64,000 nt of DNA, taken from Dichetophora obliterata (taxonomy: Eukaryota; Arthropoda; Insecta; Diptera; Sciomyzidae). The DNA lies in contig OY986438.1 in assembly GCA_963920525.1 (NCBI GenBank), positions 51,301,253 to 51,365,252 on the forward strand, in the 5' to 3' direction. A program made the position numbers and the translations under genes. Shown here piece by piece: positions 10,206 to 21,689 of the stretch; position 1 is the first letter of the stretch, and every line of letters begins with the position of its first letter. The notes under the pieces were generated by a model that was given only the letters and a program-made list of their open reading frames with translations, did not search any database and was not told the origin of the DNA.

Positions 10206-11274
10206 AGCATATCACCGCGCTAAAACTTTCTCGCACTCCACTGATCTTACACTATGGGAAGAGATTCTATAGGAATTAAATAGAATAGTTTCCTTTTCTT
10301 GACAGTTATTTTCTGTCAAAAACTGCAACTTTAATGCCGTAGACTGCCACTGCTATAAAGCAGTGAATGCCATTTGCTCAACGAAGTGCATCTAATGAAT
10401 ATTTTCGATTTTGTATAATATTAAAAACGAGAATTCGAGATTCGAGGATTACACGAGTGCCGACAAAAGTGTTAAAATAATCCTGCACATGTTAACTGCA
10501 CGTCAAGATTGAACATGACTATAGCAATATTTAATGCCATTTAAGACTCACACCATTGTGCAAGCCAATAACACGTTGCAGATAAGGACATTTTCATACA
10601 CAACAATAAAATCCATATGTGGGCTGAGTGAAATTGTCACCAAACACGCTGACTCGGAATCAGTTATCCTTCCCTGGGGTTGCACAGATCCACACATCAA
10701 AATCAGTTTCCACTGCATAGGGGGAGTCCATAGTCGAGTATTGCAGAGCAGAAGAAGAGCGCATTGATGATAGATATGAGTTATGGAAATTAATAATGAA
10801 AAACTTCCAGACGGAAAAAGTGTAATTCGAATGACATGATAAAATTGAGGGGATAACTTTTATAACGGCCGAGAGAATTCAGAGGGTTCGTTCGTTCGCC
10901 AGGCACAGACACAACAATCACTGAACATGTATACAAACAGGAATTCATGATGCCGGTATTTTTACATAGAAGGTACATACATTTAACGCTTTGTCTGGCT
11001 TTCGTTTGTTCGGCGTTGAATGTTTTTTGGATATTTTGCACTCTTTTGTATTTTATTATCTGACAACAACAATGCTTAATCTATACGAGCAATTTTATTA
11101 CTCGCTCCGACTCTAAGCACTGACGCAGGATATAAAAGTGTCAGAATTGCTCATAAAATTGCGATATCCTTTGTCACCTTTGGTCGCAAAGAATCATTTA
11201 GAAAGCGTGTCGTAGCCTGACATGGTTTGGGCAGGAAGTCAGCAGTTTCAATCCAGTTAGCAGTTGAGTACGTA
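10206..11274. other. intergenic, nothing recognised
   Basis: Short open frames exist (10534-10767 on plus, 10790-11041 on minus) but have no recognisable motif or codon signal. No repeat boundary was found. Confidence 0.5.
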
Positions 11275-13128
11275 GTACGGGCGAGCATGTTTGGGGCGTA
11301 GTGGGATAAGTGGGTGTGGGTTTGTTTGGTTTACAGATACAGTGATGTTATTGCAAATTTTGCTACAGTTTGTAGGGTGGTTGATATGCTTATAATATAA
11401 TAGCGATAATCGTTTGAATATTTGTTCAAACTATTCAAATTCAACTATTTACAGAGGATCTGGACAGAAATTTATATTCGAACTACAATATAATGAAAAA
11501 GTTATGAAGTTAATTTTAAAATTTATATTAAAACATGACAAATTAATTACGACGTATTTTTGTTCCTCTATTTTTAATTCTTATAATTCTTAAAATATAT
11601 ATTTTTCAAGAATTATACTTTTGAGCTTAATGCCAATTAAGTTCATGAAGCAACGTGTTACAAAAGCATCAAAATTCTTTACAAAACATCCACCAGCAGA
11701 CTAGACAGTAGTCTGCTATGGTTCATGCATTCTACAACTATGAGATGCTAATAGCAGAGCTGTAAAAGAATGCATTCATTTGTGATTTAAAATTATTTAA
11801 TTCCCAATTAATGATTTGGAAAATTGATTCATTCATTTTTTCAAATCATTGATTCTAATTTAATATTTAAAATCTCAATCAATGATTTGAAAAATGATTG
11901 CATTCTTTTTTTTCAAATCAATGATTGTGATTTGAAATTTCAAGTCCCAATCAATGATTTGAAAAAAAGAATGCAATCATTTTTTCAAATCATTGATTGA
12001 GATTTTTAAATTTAAATCATAATCAATGATTTGAAAAAATGAATGCAATCAATTGATTTTAAATCACAAATGAATGCATTCATTCATTTAAATCATTTTT
12101 GTTTATTTTTTTATTTAATGTGTTAAAATATTTTGTTAGAAATGAAAAATTCAAAGTTTTAAGGCGTGCAAATTTTCACAACATTTTCGTCAGAGTAGTT
12201 CCGCTGCGTGAAATTATCGCAACATGTTTCTGAGCAACATTTTTTCACGACAATTTAATTGTTTTGCCTGTTAATTACTACGTTAACCACTGGGCTATTG
12301 CGCTATACGAAACAAAAGAAATAAACATGCATATAAACCGAATACCCTAATGTTGAGTTTCAACATTGCAATATTTCTTTGGTTTAAATTTTAGTACAGA
12401 AAAATTTTAGTTATGGGTGAGTTTTTGTGAAAGTTTAAGTTTTAAACCGCATGGTTAAAAAAATATGCAGTATACTTTTAGCTGTACGAAAATTTATTCC
12501 AAGACTTTTAACCGTGTATAAGAAATTGAAATATTAAAAGAGTAAGCTAAACGTGTGAAAGAGCGCGAGAGCGAACCGAACAATAAATAACAAAATAAAA
12601 TTAAAAAAGCTCTTCAAAAATTAATTTTGCTTGCAAGTAACAAAGATAAACTGTTAAACAAATAATATTAGTCTATGAATTTCCAATACTTGTTCAACGG
12701 AGATATCAATTCTTTTGATAATAAGATATGTTACAGAAAAACTTGGAACCCCCGCTATAAAATGTGTTTTTTCATCTTGTCCCAAGGACTCAATCGAAGC
12801 CGGATTAAAGCATTGATCCAAACACACTGTTTAATAAAATATATCGTACTTCACACTGATATTTTAAAACATTACATTATTGAGATTACAGTGACTGTTT
12901 TCAATGATTTAAATAAATGAATGAAATATCGTGAATGCAGTCAATAATTTCCAACCAAAGATTTGAATGAATGATTGCATTCATTTTTTTCAAATCATTG
13001 ATTGGGTTTTGAAATTTTAAATCACAATCAATGACTTGAAAAAATGAATGCAATCACTTTTTCAAATCATTGATTGGGACTTGAAATTTCAAATCACAAT
13101 TAATGATTTGAAAAAATGAATGCAATCA
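11275..13128. repeat. copy 1 of a 1.85-kb direct duplication
   Basis: Begins GTACGGGCGAGCATGTTTGG. It contains a unique left part, a palindromic minisatellite array (about 11755-12110), a middle part with an 81-codon open frame (12675-12920), and a second minisatellite array (about 12950-13128). The matching copy starts at 13567; they differ only by scattered substitutions and short indels. A tRNA-like A box (TAGCCCAGTGG, minus strand, near 12290) lies in the middle part. Confidence 0.9.
11755..12110. repeat. palindromic minisatellite array
   Basis: Alternating forward and reverse copies of AATCAATGATTTGAAAAAAT and GAATGCAATCA, so that long stretches fold back on themselves. The same array type recurs at about 12950-13145, 14045-14400 and 15235-15414. 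Confidence 0.85.
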
Positions 13129-13566
13129 TTTTTTCAAATCATTGATCCTATTAGCCAGAGCTGTAAAAGAATGCAATCATTTGTGATTTTAAATAATGTG
13201 ATTTATATTCAAAAAATCAAATCATTATTTTTACCTGTAAACTACAAACCGGGGTAAATATTTACCTTACGCGATTCTTGTTCATAAAATTCTGAAGGCA
13301 GTAATCTGACTATTAATTACATTAAATATTTTTCTTTTTCATGCCCAAGAGAATGGTGAAGATCAAATTAAATTTTATGATGGTTTAGTTAGTGAAAAAT
13401 CGATGTAAATAGCTAAAATAGCTGAAAAACGGTCCAACCACCATATAACAAACAAAAATGTATAAAAATTTTTTCTAAATAACCGATACTTATATAAGAA
13501 TCTGAAAATCTAAAAAAATGGGAATCTGATAAATGGAAAGGTCAAATAAAAATCCATTAAATATTG
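13129..13566. other. 438-bp spacer between the duplicated blocks
   Basis: Starts with a further partial minisatellite and an AGAGCTGTAAAAGAATGCA phrase that also marks the start of the first array (near 11755). The rest is unique AT-rich sequence. Confidence 0.6.
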
Positions 13567-15414
13567 GTACGGGCGAGCATGTTTGGGGCGTAGTGGGATA
13601 AGTGGGTGTGAGTTTGTTTGGTTTACAGATACAGTGATGTTATTGCAAATTTTGCTACAGTTTGTAGGGTGGTTGATATGCTTATAATATAATAGCGATA
13701 ATCGTTTGAATATTTGTTCAAACTATTCAAATTCAACTATTTACAGAGGATCTGGACAGAAATTTATATTCGAACTATAATGACAAAGTTTTGAAGTTAA
13801 TTTTAAAATTTATATAAAAACATGACAGATTAATTACGACGTATTTTTATTCCTCTATTTTTAATTCTTATAATTCTTAAAATATATATTTTTCAAGAAT
13901 TATACTTTTGAGCTTAATGCCAATTAAGTTCATGAAGCAACATGTTACAAAAGCATCAAAATTCTTTACAAAACATCCACCAGCAGACTAGACAGTAGTC
14001 TGCTATGGTTCATGCATTCTACAACTATGAGATGCTAATAGCAGAGCTGTAAAAGAATGCATTCATTTGTGATTTAAAATTATTTAATTCCCAATTAATG
14101 ATTTGGAAAATTGATTGCATTCATTTTTTCAAATCATTGATTCTAATTTAATATTCAAAATCTCAATCAATGATTTGAAAAATGATTGCATTCTTTTTTT
14201 CAAATCAATGATTGTGATTTGAAATTTCAAGTCCCAATCAATGATTTGAAAAAAGAATGCAAGCATTTTTTCAAATCATTGATTGAGATTTTAAAATTTA
14301 AATCATAATCAATGATTTGAAAAAATGAATGCAATCAATTGATTTTAAATCACAAATGAATGCATTCATTCATTTAAATCATTTTTGTTTATTTTTTATT
14401 TAATGTGTTAAAATATTTTGTTAGAAATGAAAAATTCAAATTTTTAAGGCGTGCAAATTTTCACAACATTTTCGTCAGAGTAGTTCCGCTGCGTGAAATT
14501 ATCGCAACATGTTTCTGAGCAACATTTTTTCACGACAATTTAATTGTTTTGCCTGTTAATTACTACGTTAACCACTGGGCTATTGCGCTATACGAAACAA
14601 AAGAAATAAACATGCATATGAACCGAATACCCTAATATTGAGTTTCAACATTGCAATATTTCTTTGGTTTAAATTTTAGTACAGAAAAATTTTAGTTATG
14701 GGTGAGTATTTGTGAAAGTTTAAGTTTTAAACCGCATGGTTAAAAAAATATGCAGTATACTTTTAGCTGTACGAAAATTTATTCCAAGACTTTTAACCGT
14801 GTATAAGAAATTGAAATATTAAAAGAGTAAGCTAAACGTGTGAAAGAGCGCGAGAGCGAACCGAACAATAAATAACAAAATAAAATTAAAAAAAGCTCTT
14901 AAAAAATTAATTTTGCTTGCAAGTAACAAAGATAAACTGTTAAACAAATAATATTAGTCTATGAATTTCCAATACTTGTTCAACGGAGATATCAATTCTT
15001 TTGATAATAAGATATGTTACAGAAAAACTTGGAACCTCCGCTATAAAATGTGTTTTCTCATCTTGCCCCAAGGACTCAATCGAAGCCGGATTAAAGCATT
15101 GATCCAAACACACTGTTTAATAGAATATATCGTACTTCACACTGATATTTTAAAACATTACATTATTGAGATTACAGTGACTGTTTTCAATGATTTAAAT
15201 AAATGAATAAAATATCGTGAATGCAGTCAATAATTTCCAACCAAAGATTTGAATAAATGATTGCATTCATTTTTTTCAAATCATTGATTGGGTTTTGAAA
15301 TTTTAAATCACAATCAATGACTTGAAAAAATGAATGCAATCACTTTTTCAAATCATTGATTGGGACTTGAAATTTCAAATCACAATTAATGATTTGAAAA
15401 AATGAATGCAATCA
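13567..15414. repeat. copy 2 of the 1.85-kb direct duplication
   Basis: Matches copy 1 along its whole length with offset 2,286-2,292 bp. It ends at AATGAATGCAATCA, exactly where a tRNA-headed element begins. The 81-codon open frame (14961-15206) differs from its partner (12675-12920) at four bases, all of which change an amino acid. That pattern argues against protein-coding selection. Confidence 0.9.
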
Positions 15415-15625
15415 AGTGGCGGTGGTGGCATACTGGTTAGTGTGCGTAACTCTAAAAAACAGCAAGAGACCGAGTATAAATCTCGGAGTCAGCATAAAAC
15501 TCATAGGTCCAGTTCTCTATTATTTGTGCTCAAACGTTTTATAATTGATCACGCACAACACAATTGATCATAAGAACCTTGGTCAAAATCCTTTCAAGGT
15601 GTGAAATGACCAATTCTTTCATCAA
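15415..15625 (+). mobile_element. tRNA-derived SINE-like element
   Basis: A tRNA-like head begins GTGGCGGTGGTGGCATACTG, with A-box-like TGGCATACTGG and a degenerate B box (CCGAGTATAAATCTCGG, itself a small palindrome). An unrelated body follows, then a tail shared with 9050-9130 (AACACAATTGATCA, GGTCAAAATCCTT). It starts at the exact end of the duplicated block, as expected for an insertion or a breakpoint there. No poly(A) is obvious. Confidence 0.55.
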
Positions 15626-18496
15626 ATTAAAGGCTTAATGCTTCTAAAGGAGTTCAAAACGTTTGAGGTTCACAAAAAAATTCAAAGATTTGCTAGTTCA
15701 CCAAATTAAGCTAAAAATACACATTAGAGTAGTCCTTATTTTTTTTGCTGAAAGTTACGAATTACGGGCTGGCGTTTTGTTTCTTTACAAAATAGAAGTA
15801 AACAGTAAAATATTAAGAAAAAGATATTGATATTTTTATTTCATAATTCAAAAATTCTTAAAATTCTTGAAACAGCGAACATCAAAAAATAAAACAATCG
15901 AGAAAATTAATTTTCAAAAGTAAAGAAAAACTATATTTTATATAATACAAACTTTTTAAACTAGCTTATGCACGAATATTAAAACGCTACAACTGCTTCT
16001 CTGCTGGCATTTAAGACATGCGTCGTAGAAGACAATCATTTAAACAACCATCGACTTTAAAACGATGTCCCAAATCCTCAATTGAATGGAATCAAGAACT
16101 AAACAACAGACCCAAGAAACAATTTCATATTTTGTGTCAATAAAGTATCTGACATATGTCCGGTGCCCGTGTCGGTAAATGTTCGACCTCTGCACCGAAA
16201 AAAGTGCTAGTTCAAAAACACCTTGGGCAGGCACAATGAACGAACGAAGACCGTTTCGGGCACTCATCAGTTTTTTATGTCCGAATATTATAGTCGCCCG
16301 TTTTCGAACACTTTAATGACATAATACAGACTTACTACGGCACTATTTCAGTTGCCTTCCAAGGTATTTGTTGGGTATATTTCGGGTACATTATAGTTAA
16401 GACTCAAGCCAGTTTCGATATATATCAGCTACTTTATTGACACAATATATCATTTTTTCTCGGGTCCTGTTCGCTAAAGCTCGTTTGCATTCAGTTTAAT
16501 ATCAATGTGCGATTAATTTTTTTTCATAAACTTCGCGGTTTTTCGTTACTACTCGCAGCTTTTAAAAATAAAATTGAGTCCGATATTCTGGACTTTTGTG
16601 CCTGAGTAGTTTGGTACGGACACAAATTGTTTCGCGGAGATAGATGCTGATGTTTTAGATAGTGAAATGCGTTTTTAAACGCAGACTTACCTAATACTCC
16701 GATAGAAAACAGATTTATATATGTTACATCTCGCAATAAACAACCAAACAGATCCATCAATGGAGAGCTAATTGAAATCGACGTCTCAGGTTTTCAAGTC
16801 AAGTTAAGTCATACCATAGAGAATACGAACCACTTTGCTATTCTAGCAGATATCAATATCAAAATAACAGGAACACAATTTTCAAAAGTGGTTAGTTTGG
16901 GAAGGAGCAATATATCTAAAACAAATCATATTTAAATTTGAAATTTTGCCCACCTTGTTATGGAATCGAAGTATTGTTTAGTTACTTTAAGGGTTAGCTT
17001 CAGAAAAAAATAAACCCAGAATAGTTTGTTTGGTGATATACATATGGGCTAATTGTTTTTGTCGCCTGCACTGGCCTATCCTGGAGCTTCAGTTTCACAG
17101 ATTCGTATTTGAGCAACCAAAGAAAACACAAACCATTCTCTTAACCCTTGCGACTATCTCCACACATGAAAAAAATTGCACACGAAAAATAAATTCATCG
17201 GCCCAAAACATTATTCTAGAAGCATAAGAAAAATACCGAGTTGCACCTCTTTTGAAGAACCAACATTGTAGCACAATTCTTCATGGCTACTCAAAACCCA
17301 ACCAAAACCTTGGCTTTTATAAGGTCGAACTAAAAGCCCCAAATATCAAAAACAACTAATCTAAAAGATTTCAGACAGTTTTAAATTTTTACAAATTCAT
17401 AATTTTTATTTTAAACACTAGTATCAAAATCTAAAGACATAAAAGAAAATGCTGATATAAAGAACACACATAATCATAATGATTAATCAACAAAAGAAAA
17501 TATTATTTACTATAAGAGTTATATATAATTCTATATACTTAACAGCTGTTCGAATGTTCATTGACCTTAAAGAGAAAAGCAAAACATTGAATTGTTCCGA
17601 TTCATATGTTCTGTAAATTAATATCACGGAGCCAAAGATCCATAATCTTAACGCAACAAAAATGTTTAACAGAAACTTATTCATGTTCATGATATAGGCT
17701 TACAGAATAAAATTATAAAACATTGATTTCCATGATTGGTAAATTTGTATTATTTTAGTTATAATTTAAAAAGTTTTTTTTTATTTAGTTAGAAAAATAA
17801 TCGTTTCAATAAAATTTATGAAGTTAAATTAACTTATAATAACTGCAAAAAAAGAAACAATAGTTAAACTGACGATTTGCTTAAAGATTTTTGGTTTGGG
17901 TGTTCATTCTCTTTGAACTAAGTTTAAAAAAAAGTCGTCCTCCTTAGAAGTGAGTTTTGCTCACATCAAAATCTAGTTTTAGTCCTTTTTTTATGGTTTC
18001 TATTTTACGCTATTGATACATATCTAGTCGCTTAGCGTGGAAACTGTTTGTTTTACGTTAAAACTGCTGAGAGCATTTTTTTAGAGAATTATCTATAATT
18101 TTGTTCTGAGCACATTTTCTGTCCAACAAAGAGGAGCGGAGATAAAAGCGAATGACTGATTTCGGTGATCTTTGATCTTTTTTTCGGGAACTCTTGACAA
18201 GTTGTTATTTATGCGTTAATGAATAGTTTTGCATCAAAAAACTTAACTCCTATTTTTTTTTAATTTCAGAAAAAAATATGCCTGGCAATGAAAAAAAAAA
18301 TATAGATGCAGAAGATATTTTTTTGCGCGTTGTTTTCAAAAATATATGAAGCCCATGAAAATTTTTTGCTTCCATAGATTTTGTTCCACTCTAATGTACT
18401 ATTATTTGAAATGATCACATTTTTTTAAAAAAAATGAGCGCGCTAACATTCTGAGCGACTCACTTTATGAAAGTAAATGAAACTGAAATATATCGA
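15626..18496. other. 2.9-kb stretch with no recognised gene
   Basis: AT-rich sequence with only short chance open frames, the longest near 16040-16267 and 16524-16760 on the minus strand. None has a recognisable domain. I saw no terminal repeats. Confidence 0.5.
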
Positions 18497-18733
18497 TACG
18501 TCCAACGTATGAGTTGGTAAATCAAGATATTTAGTTTTATAGGATAACTTTTTAAGTATTACTTTTGTTATAAAAATGACATTTAAAACCGAAATTGGGT
18601 ACAGAAATATGTACTTATTTCTCTTATCTTTAAGCCCCTGTGCTCTGATATCCTATGCAAAACAAAATCTTCACATAAATAGTCTCACTTAAAATTTTAA
18701 ATTATTGAGTTACCAACTTATACGTTGGATATG
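18497..18733. mobile_element. ~237-bp MITE
   Basis: Inverted ends of about 28 bp: left contains TCCAACGTATGAGTTGGTAA, right contains TTACCAACTTATACGTTGGA. The TIR carries its own small palindrome (CCAAC...GTTGG). Target duplication is not certain. Confidence 0.65.
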
Positions 18734-19342
18734 TATGATATTATATATCATACACCGATATTATAAAGTTTGTTCATTGTTGTTGTAAAGAGTTGTTATA
18801 AAGAGCTGCGTTATTTTGAAAAATGCTATGAAAAATTGTGTTTTCGTAACAAGTATTAAAGTATTAAGTTATGTTTAGCTTTGAATAAATTTCATTAAAA
18901 ATGAGCGGAGCTCCAAATGTGAGTTTAATAACAGCCCTGCAAGTGTGTTGTGAAAAATTAAATTAAAGTTTCCAATAAGAAAATTTTATTTTGAGAAATG
19001 CGCCTACGTATTTGTAAAAATGAATAATAGATAGCTGCATGTGAAATTCTTTGATGCAATGTAGCTGCGAATTGCAAAACACCCCATTGAGATTATAACG
19101 GAAGCTTAGAGTTCATCGTTTCAGACCCTATGACGTTACTGACAAGTTGTATTTTACATCTGAATAAGTCTAAATAAACTTTAAACAAAATGGGAAAAAT
19201 TCAAGAGGAAAATTTCCCTCAATCATGCAACACGCTCAACAGCATAAAATTCAAAACATAAACATGAAATATTACGCTTTATGCCACATACCAATAATAC
19301 AAATAAACTTATTCAACAAATAGATGTTCAAATGCCATCTGA
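18734..19342. other. intergenic, nothing recognised
   Basis: AT-rich; no open frame, repeat or hairpin of note. Confidence 0.45.
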
Positions 19343-19440
19343 GCAGTGTTGTCACTTTGCCACCATCGTGGTAGATCTACCAATTTTTATTCAACTTGTT
19401 TGGCTTCTTCTACTTTTGCCATACACTATAGGGGTATTCT
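19343..19440 (+). repeat. left end of a hAT-like MITE family
   Basis: CAGTGTTGTCACTTTGCCAC, then CATC, then GTGGTAGATCTACC matches the left ends at 25772 and 60701. The central GGTAGATCTACC is a perfect palindrome. No matching right end was found nearby, so this is a truncated copy. Confidence 0.55.
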
Positions 19441-19960
19441 TTATGTCTAGGATATGACCGTTGCACGGTGCAAGAATAGGAAATATAAAATCCGTGCACC
19501 ACCGCAACAACAAAATACAAGTAAAAAACCGTACAATATTTCCAATGTATGCTACACTGAAACCCATATGGCGATGCTATGAAGCATAGTTTATGAAATG
19601 CAACCCTGTGTTTCTAATGTGAGAGAAAAGAATAAGAGAGCAGCCAAACAGAAGGTGGAATGAGCGTGAAGTACAGCTCATTATAGCGTTCTTTGAGCTG
19701 TTGATTTTACTACGCTACTTACTTTACAATAGGGCGCTCTAGATCCTATTTTTTCTTTCGCTTTTGAATTAGAAGCTTTGCTCTCGCCTAGATCGCTGCA
19801 AATTTTTTAAATTTAAATGCTGCAGGATTGTTTTTCATTTTATTAAGTTAAGGAAAAATTTAAAAAAAAAAAATAAAAATTGGATAATTTTTATGATAGA
19901 AAACAAGCCGACTAGAAAACAAGCCGACTTTTTGAAAAACATTAATTTTTTATTAAATTT
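19441..19960. other. intergenic with a short duplication
   Basis: No gene seen. Near 19905-19930 a short unit (AGAAAACAAGCCGACT) is present twice in tandem just before the foldback at 19961. Confidence 0.4.
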
Positions 19961-20114
19961 GTTGATTTTCTATGATTGAAATACAAACTTTAAATGTTTG
20001 ATAGTTTAAATCATTCTTGATTTTAAATACAAATTCTAGTTGTTTGATAGTTTAAAAACGTTTATTGAGCTATAGGTCAGGTTTGTATTTGTATTTAAAT
20101 CATAGAAAATCAAC
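19961..20114. repeat. 154-bp foldback, short relative of 50309-50679
   Basis: Ends GTTGATTTTCTATGATT and AATCATAGAAAATCAAC are inverted copies. The interior (GTTTGATAGTTTAAATCATT, GAGCTATAGGTCAGG) matches the larger foldback at 50.3 kb. Similarity continues past the right end for about 35 bp (AATAAATAACAAGGTC). Confidence 0.7.
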
Positions 20115-20462
20115 ATAATAAATAACAAGGTCCTATAGAAAACTTTAAATTTTTATTACATTTATTTACTTTGCCTTCTGCGTGTTTAAAATGACTTTCA
20201 AACATAAATTTGCTTATCGTCAAAGCTTATATTCGTTATTGAGTTAAAAGCCCCTTGCTATCTGTTCCTCCAAAGAATGATCTTTGCAAATAATAATTCG
20301 TAGGAATAACTTCGTAATTTCTTTTATTACAATCTTAGTATTTACTTTAACCGCACGCATTATTCGTAGAAGGTACAAAGTTGTAGTTGAGTTTCGAAAA
20401 TTAACAACTGAAATCGTTCAGACTGGTTTGTCAAACAATTGCCGAATATAAGGAAATGTGAT

Positions 20463-20545
20463 TGCAAGGTGCCCGTAGCCTACTGGAAGAGTACGTGGCC
20501 CATAAGCTAAAGAACCGTGGTTCAAACCCCAGCTGAACAGAAGGT
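20463..20545 (+). ncRNA. tRNA-like (SINE-type) sequence
   Basis: A-box-like GTAGCCTACTGGAAG is followed at tRNA spacing by a good B box (GTGGTTCAAACCCC). The acceptor and T stems do not pair properly, so this is a degraded tRNA-derived sequence, not a working tRNA. Confidence 0.5.
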
Positions 20546-20726
20546 TCTTTTTCGTAACTAGGTATTAGGATCATTCGTAAATGTTTTCGTACAATATACA
20601 TTTGTTTTTGTACGAATACGAATAAAATATTCGAAATGTGTACCAAACTGTGTGTATTGTGTGTAATGTGTGTATTGAAAAGTGTTTGTGAAACAAGGGT
20701 AAATGAAATGGTGTCGTAACCTATTA

Positions 20727-20913
20727 GGCGGCGTTTATATTACGCGTTTTTGCCGCGATTGCGGCTCCGCATTCACGTTGTTTTTCGCAAACGCGTCGAA
20801 ATAAATAAATGTATTTAAATACATACAAAATTCGCTATTTTTCAGCAGCTTCTGCGAAAAAACGTGAGAGCGGTGTCGCAATAGCGACAAAAACACGTAA
20901 TATGAACACGGTG
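20727..20913. mobile_element. 187-bp MITE with TTA target duplication
   Basis: Flanked by TTA at 20724-20726 and 20914-20916. Imperfect inverted arms of about 55 bp: the left contains TTATATTACGCGTTTTTGCC and the right GACAAAAACACGTAATATGA. A TWA duplication is typical of PIF/Harbinger elements. The arms are GC-rich in CpG-containing motifs, unlike their surroundings. Confidence 0.65.
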
Positions 20914-20916
20914 TTA

Positions 20917-21473
20917 TAGCAACGAGTACAACATACTATTTAGAAATGAATGGCTTAGATCAGCTTACTTTATAAATTAACCTAAAAATGTATATATGTT
21001 TTCTCTTGAAAATATATTAAATACATAAAAAATATATCTTGATATGAAATAAAACAAGCAACATTTTTTTACAAAAAATTCAAAATCGACTTTTTGACTG
21101 ATCTTATCAAAATACATGCTTCGCAAAATATTACACTTCTACAACTTAAAACGACGTTTTTAATTACAAAGTTCTCAAAGCCTTAAGTTTAAGCATAGCT
21201 TACAATTTAGAAAGCTATTTGCTTCTCTTTTAAAATTTTTAAATCTGAAATTACGGTTTTTTTGATATAATATGAAGGTATATGATAAATGTACGCCCTG
21301 CAACCCCTGAGGACGCCCATGACGCTAGGCATAGAGAATACCCATTAAATGTAATTAAAGCAACAGCTAATAAAAGTGAAAACTGTTTTGGAAATACACT
21401 TATGAAAATTAATTTGTTGTTGCTGTAAGCGAACATAATACAAGAAAGTCCTTATAGTATTTTTTATTTATAC
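20917..21473. other. intergenic, nothing recognised
   Basis: AT-rich sequence up to the TTAA at the piggyBac edge; no gene or repeat seen. Confidence 0.45.
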
Positions 21474-21689
21474 TTAACCCTCCGATGAGTGACAGTTCTG
21501 AACTTCACGGGCGTGTGAATAGGTCCCTACGGACCTTTTTTGTAAATCATGGTTTTTTTCATATAAATTTTTTTTTGATTTTTTTTGTTTTTAATGTTTA
21601 TAACTAAATTCTACATACAAAAATAATTTTTTCAATTTTTTAATTTTTTTTTTGCTTGAATTTTCTTAAGACTATTATAAAAAAGTTTA

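Noticed and set aside
12675..12920. 81-codon open frame repeated in both duplication copies as a candidate gene
   Set aside because: The two copies differ by four bases, all nonsynonymous; no recognisable domain. Treated as non-coding.
11755..15414. CRISPR-like array of repeats
   Set aside because: Units alternate in orientation, have no unique spacers and the DNA is eukaryotic.
16040..16760. Minus-strand frames near 16.0-16.8 kb as host exons
   Set aside because: No conserved motif, no convincing splice sites, and codon content looks random.
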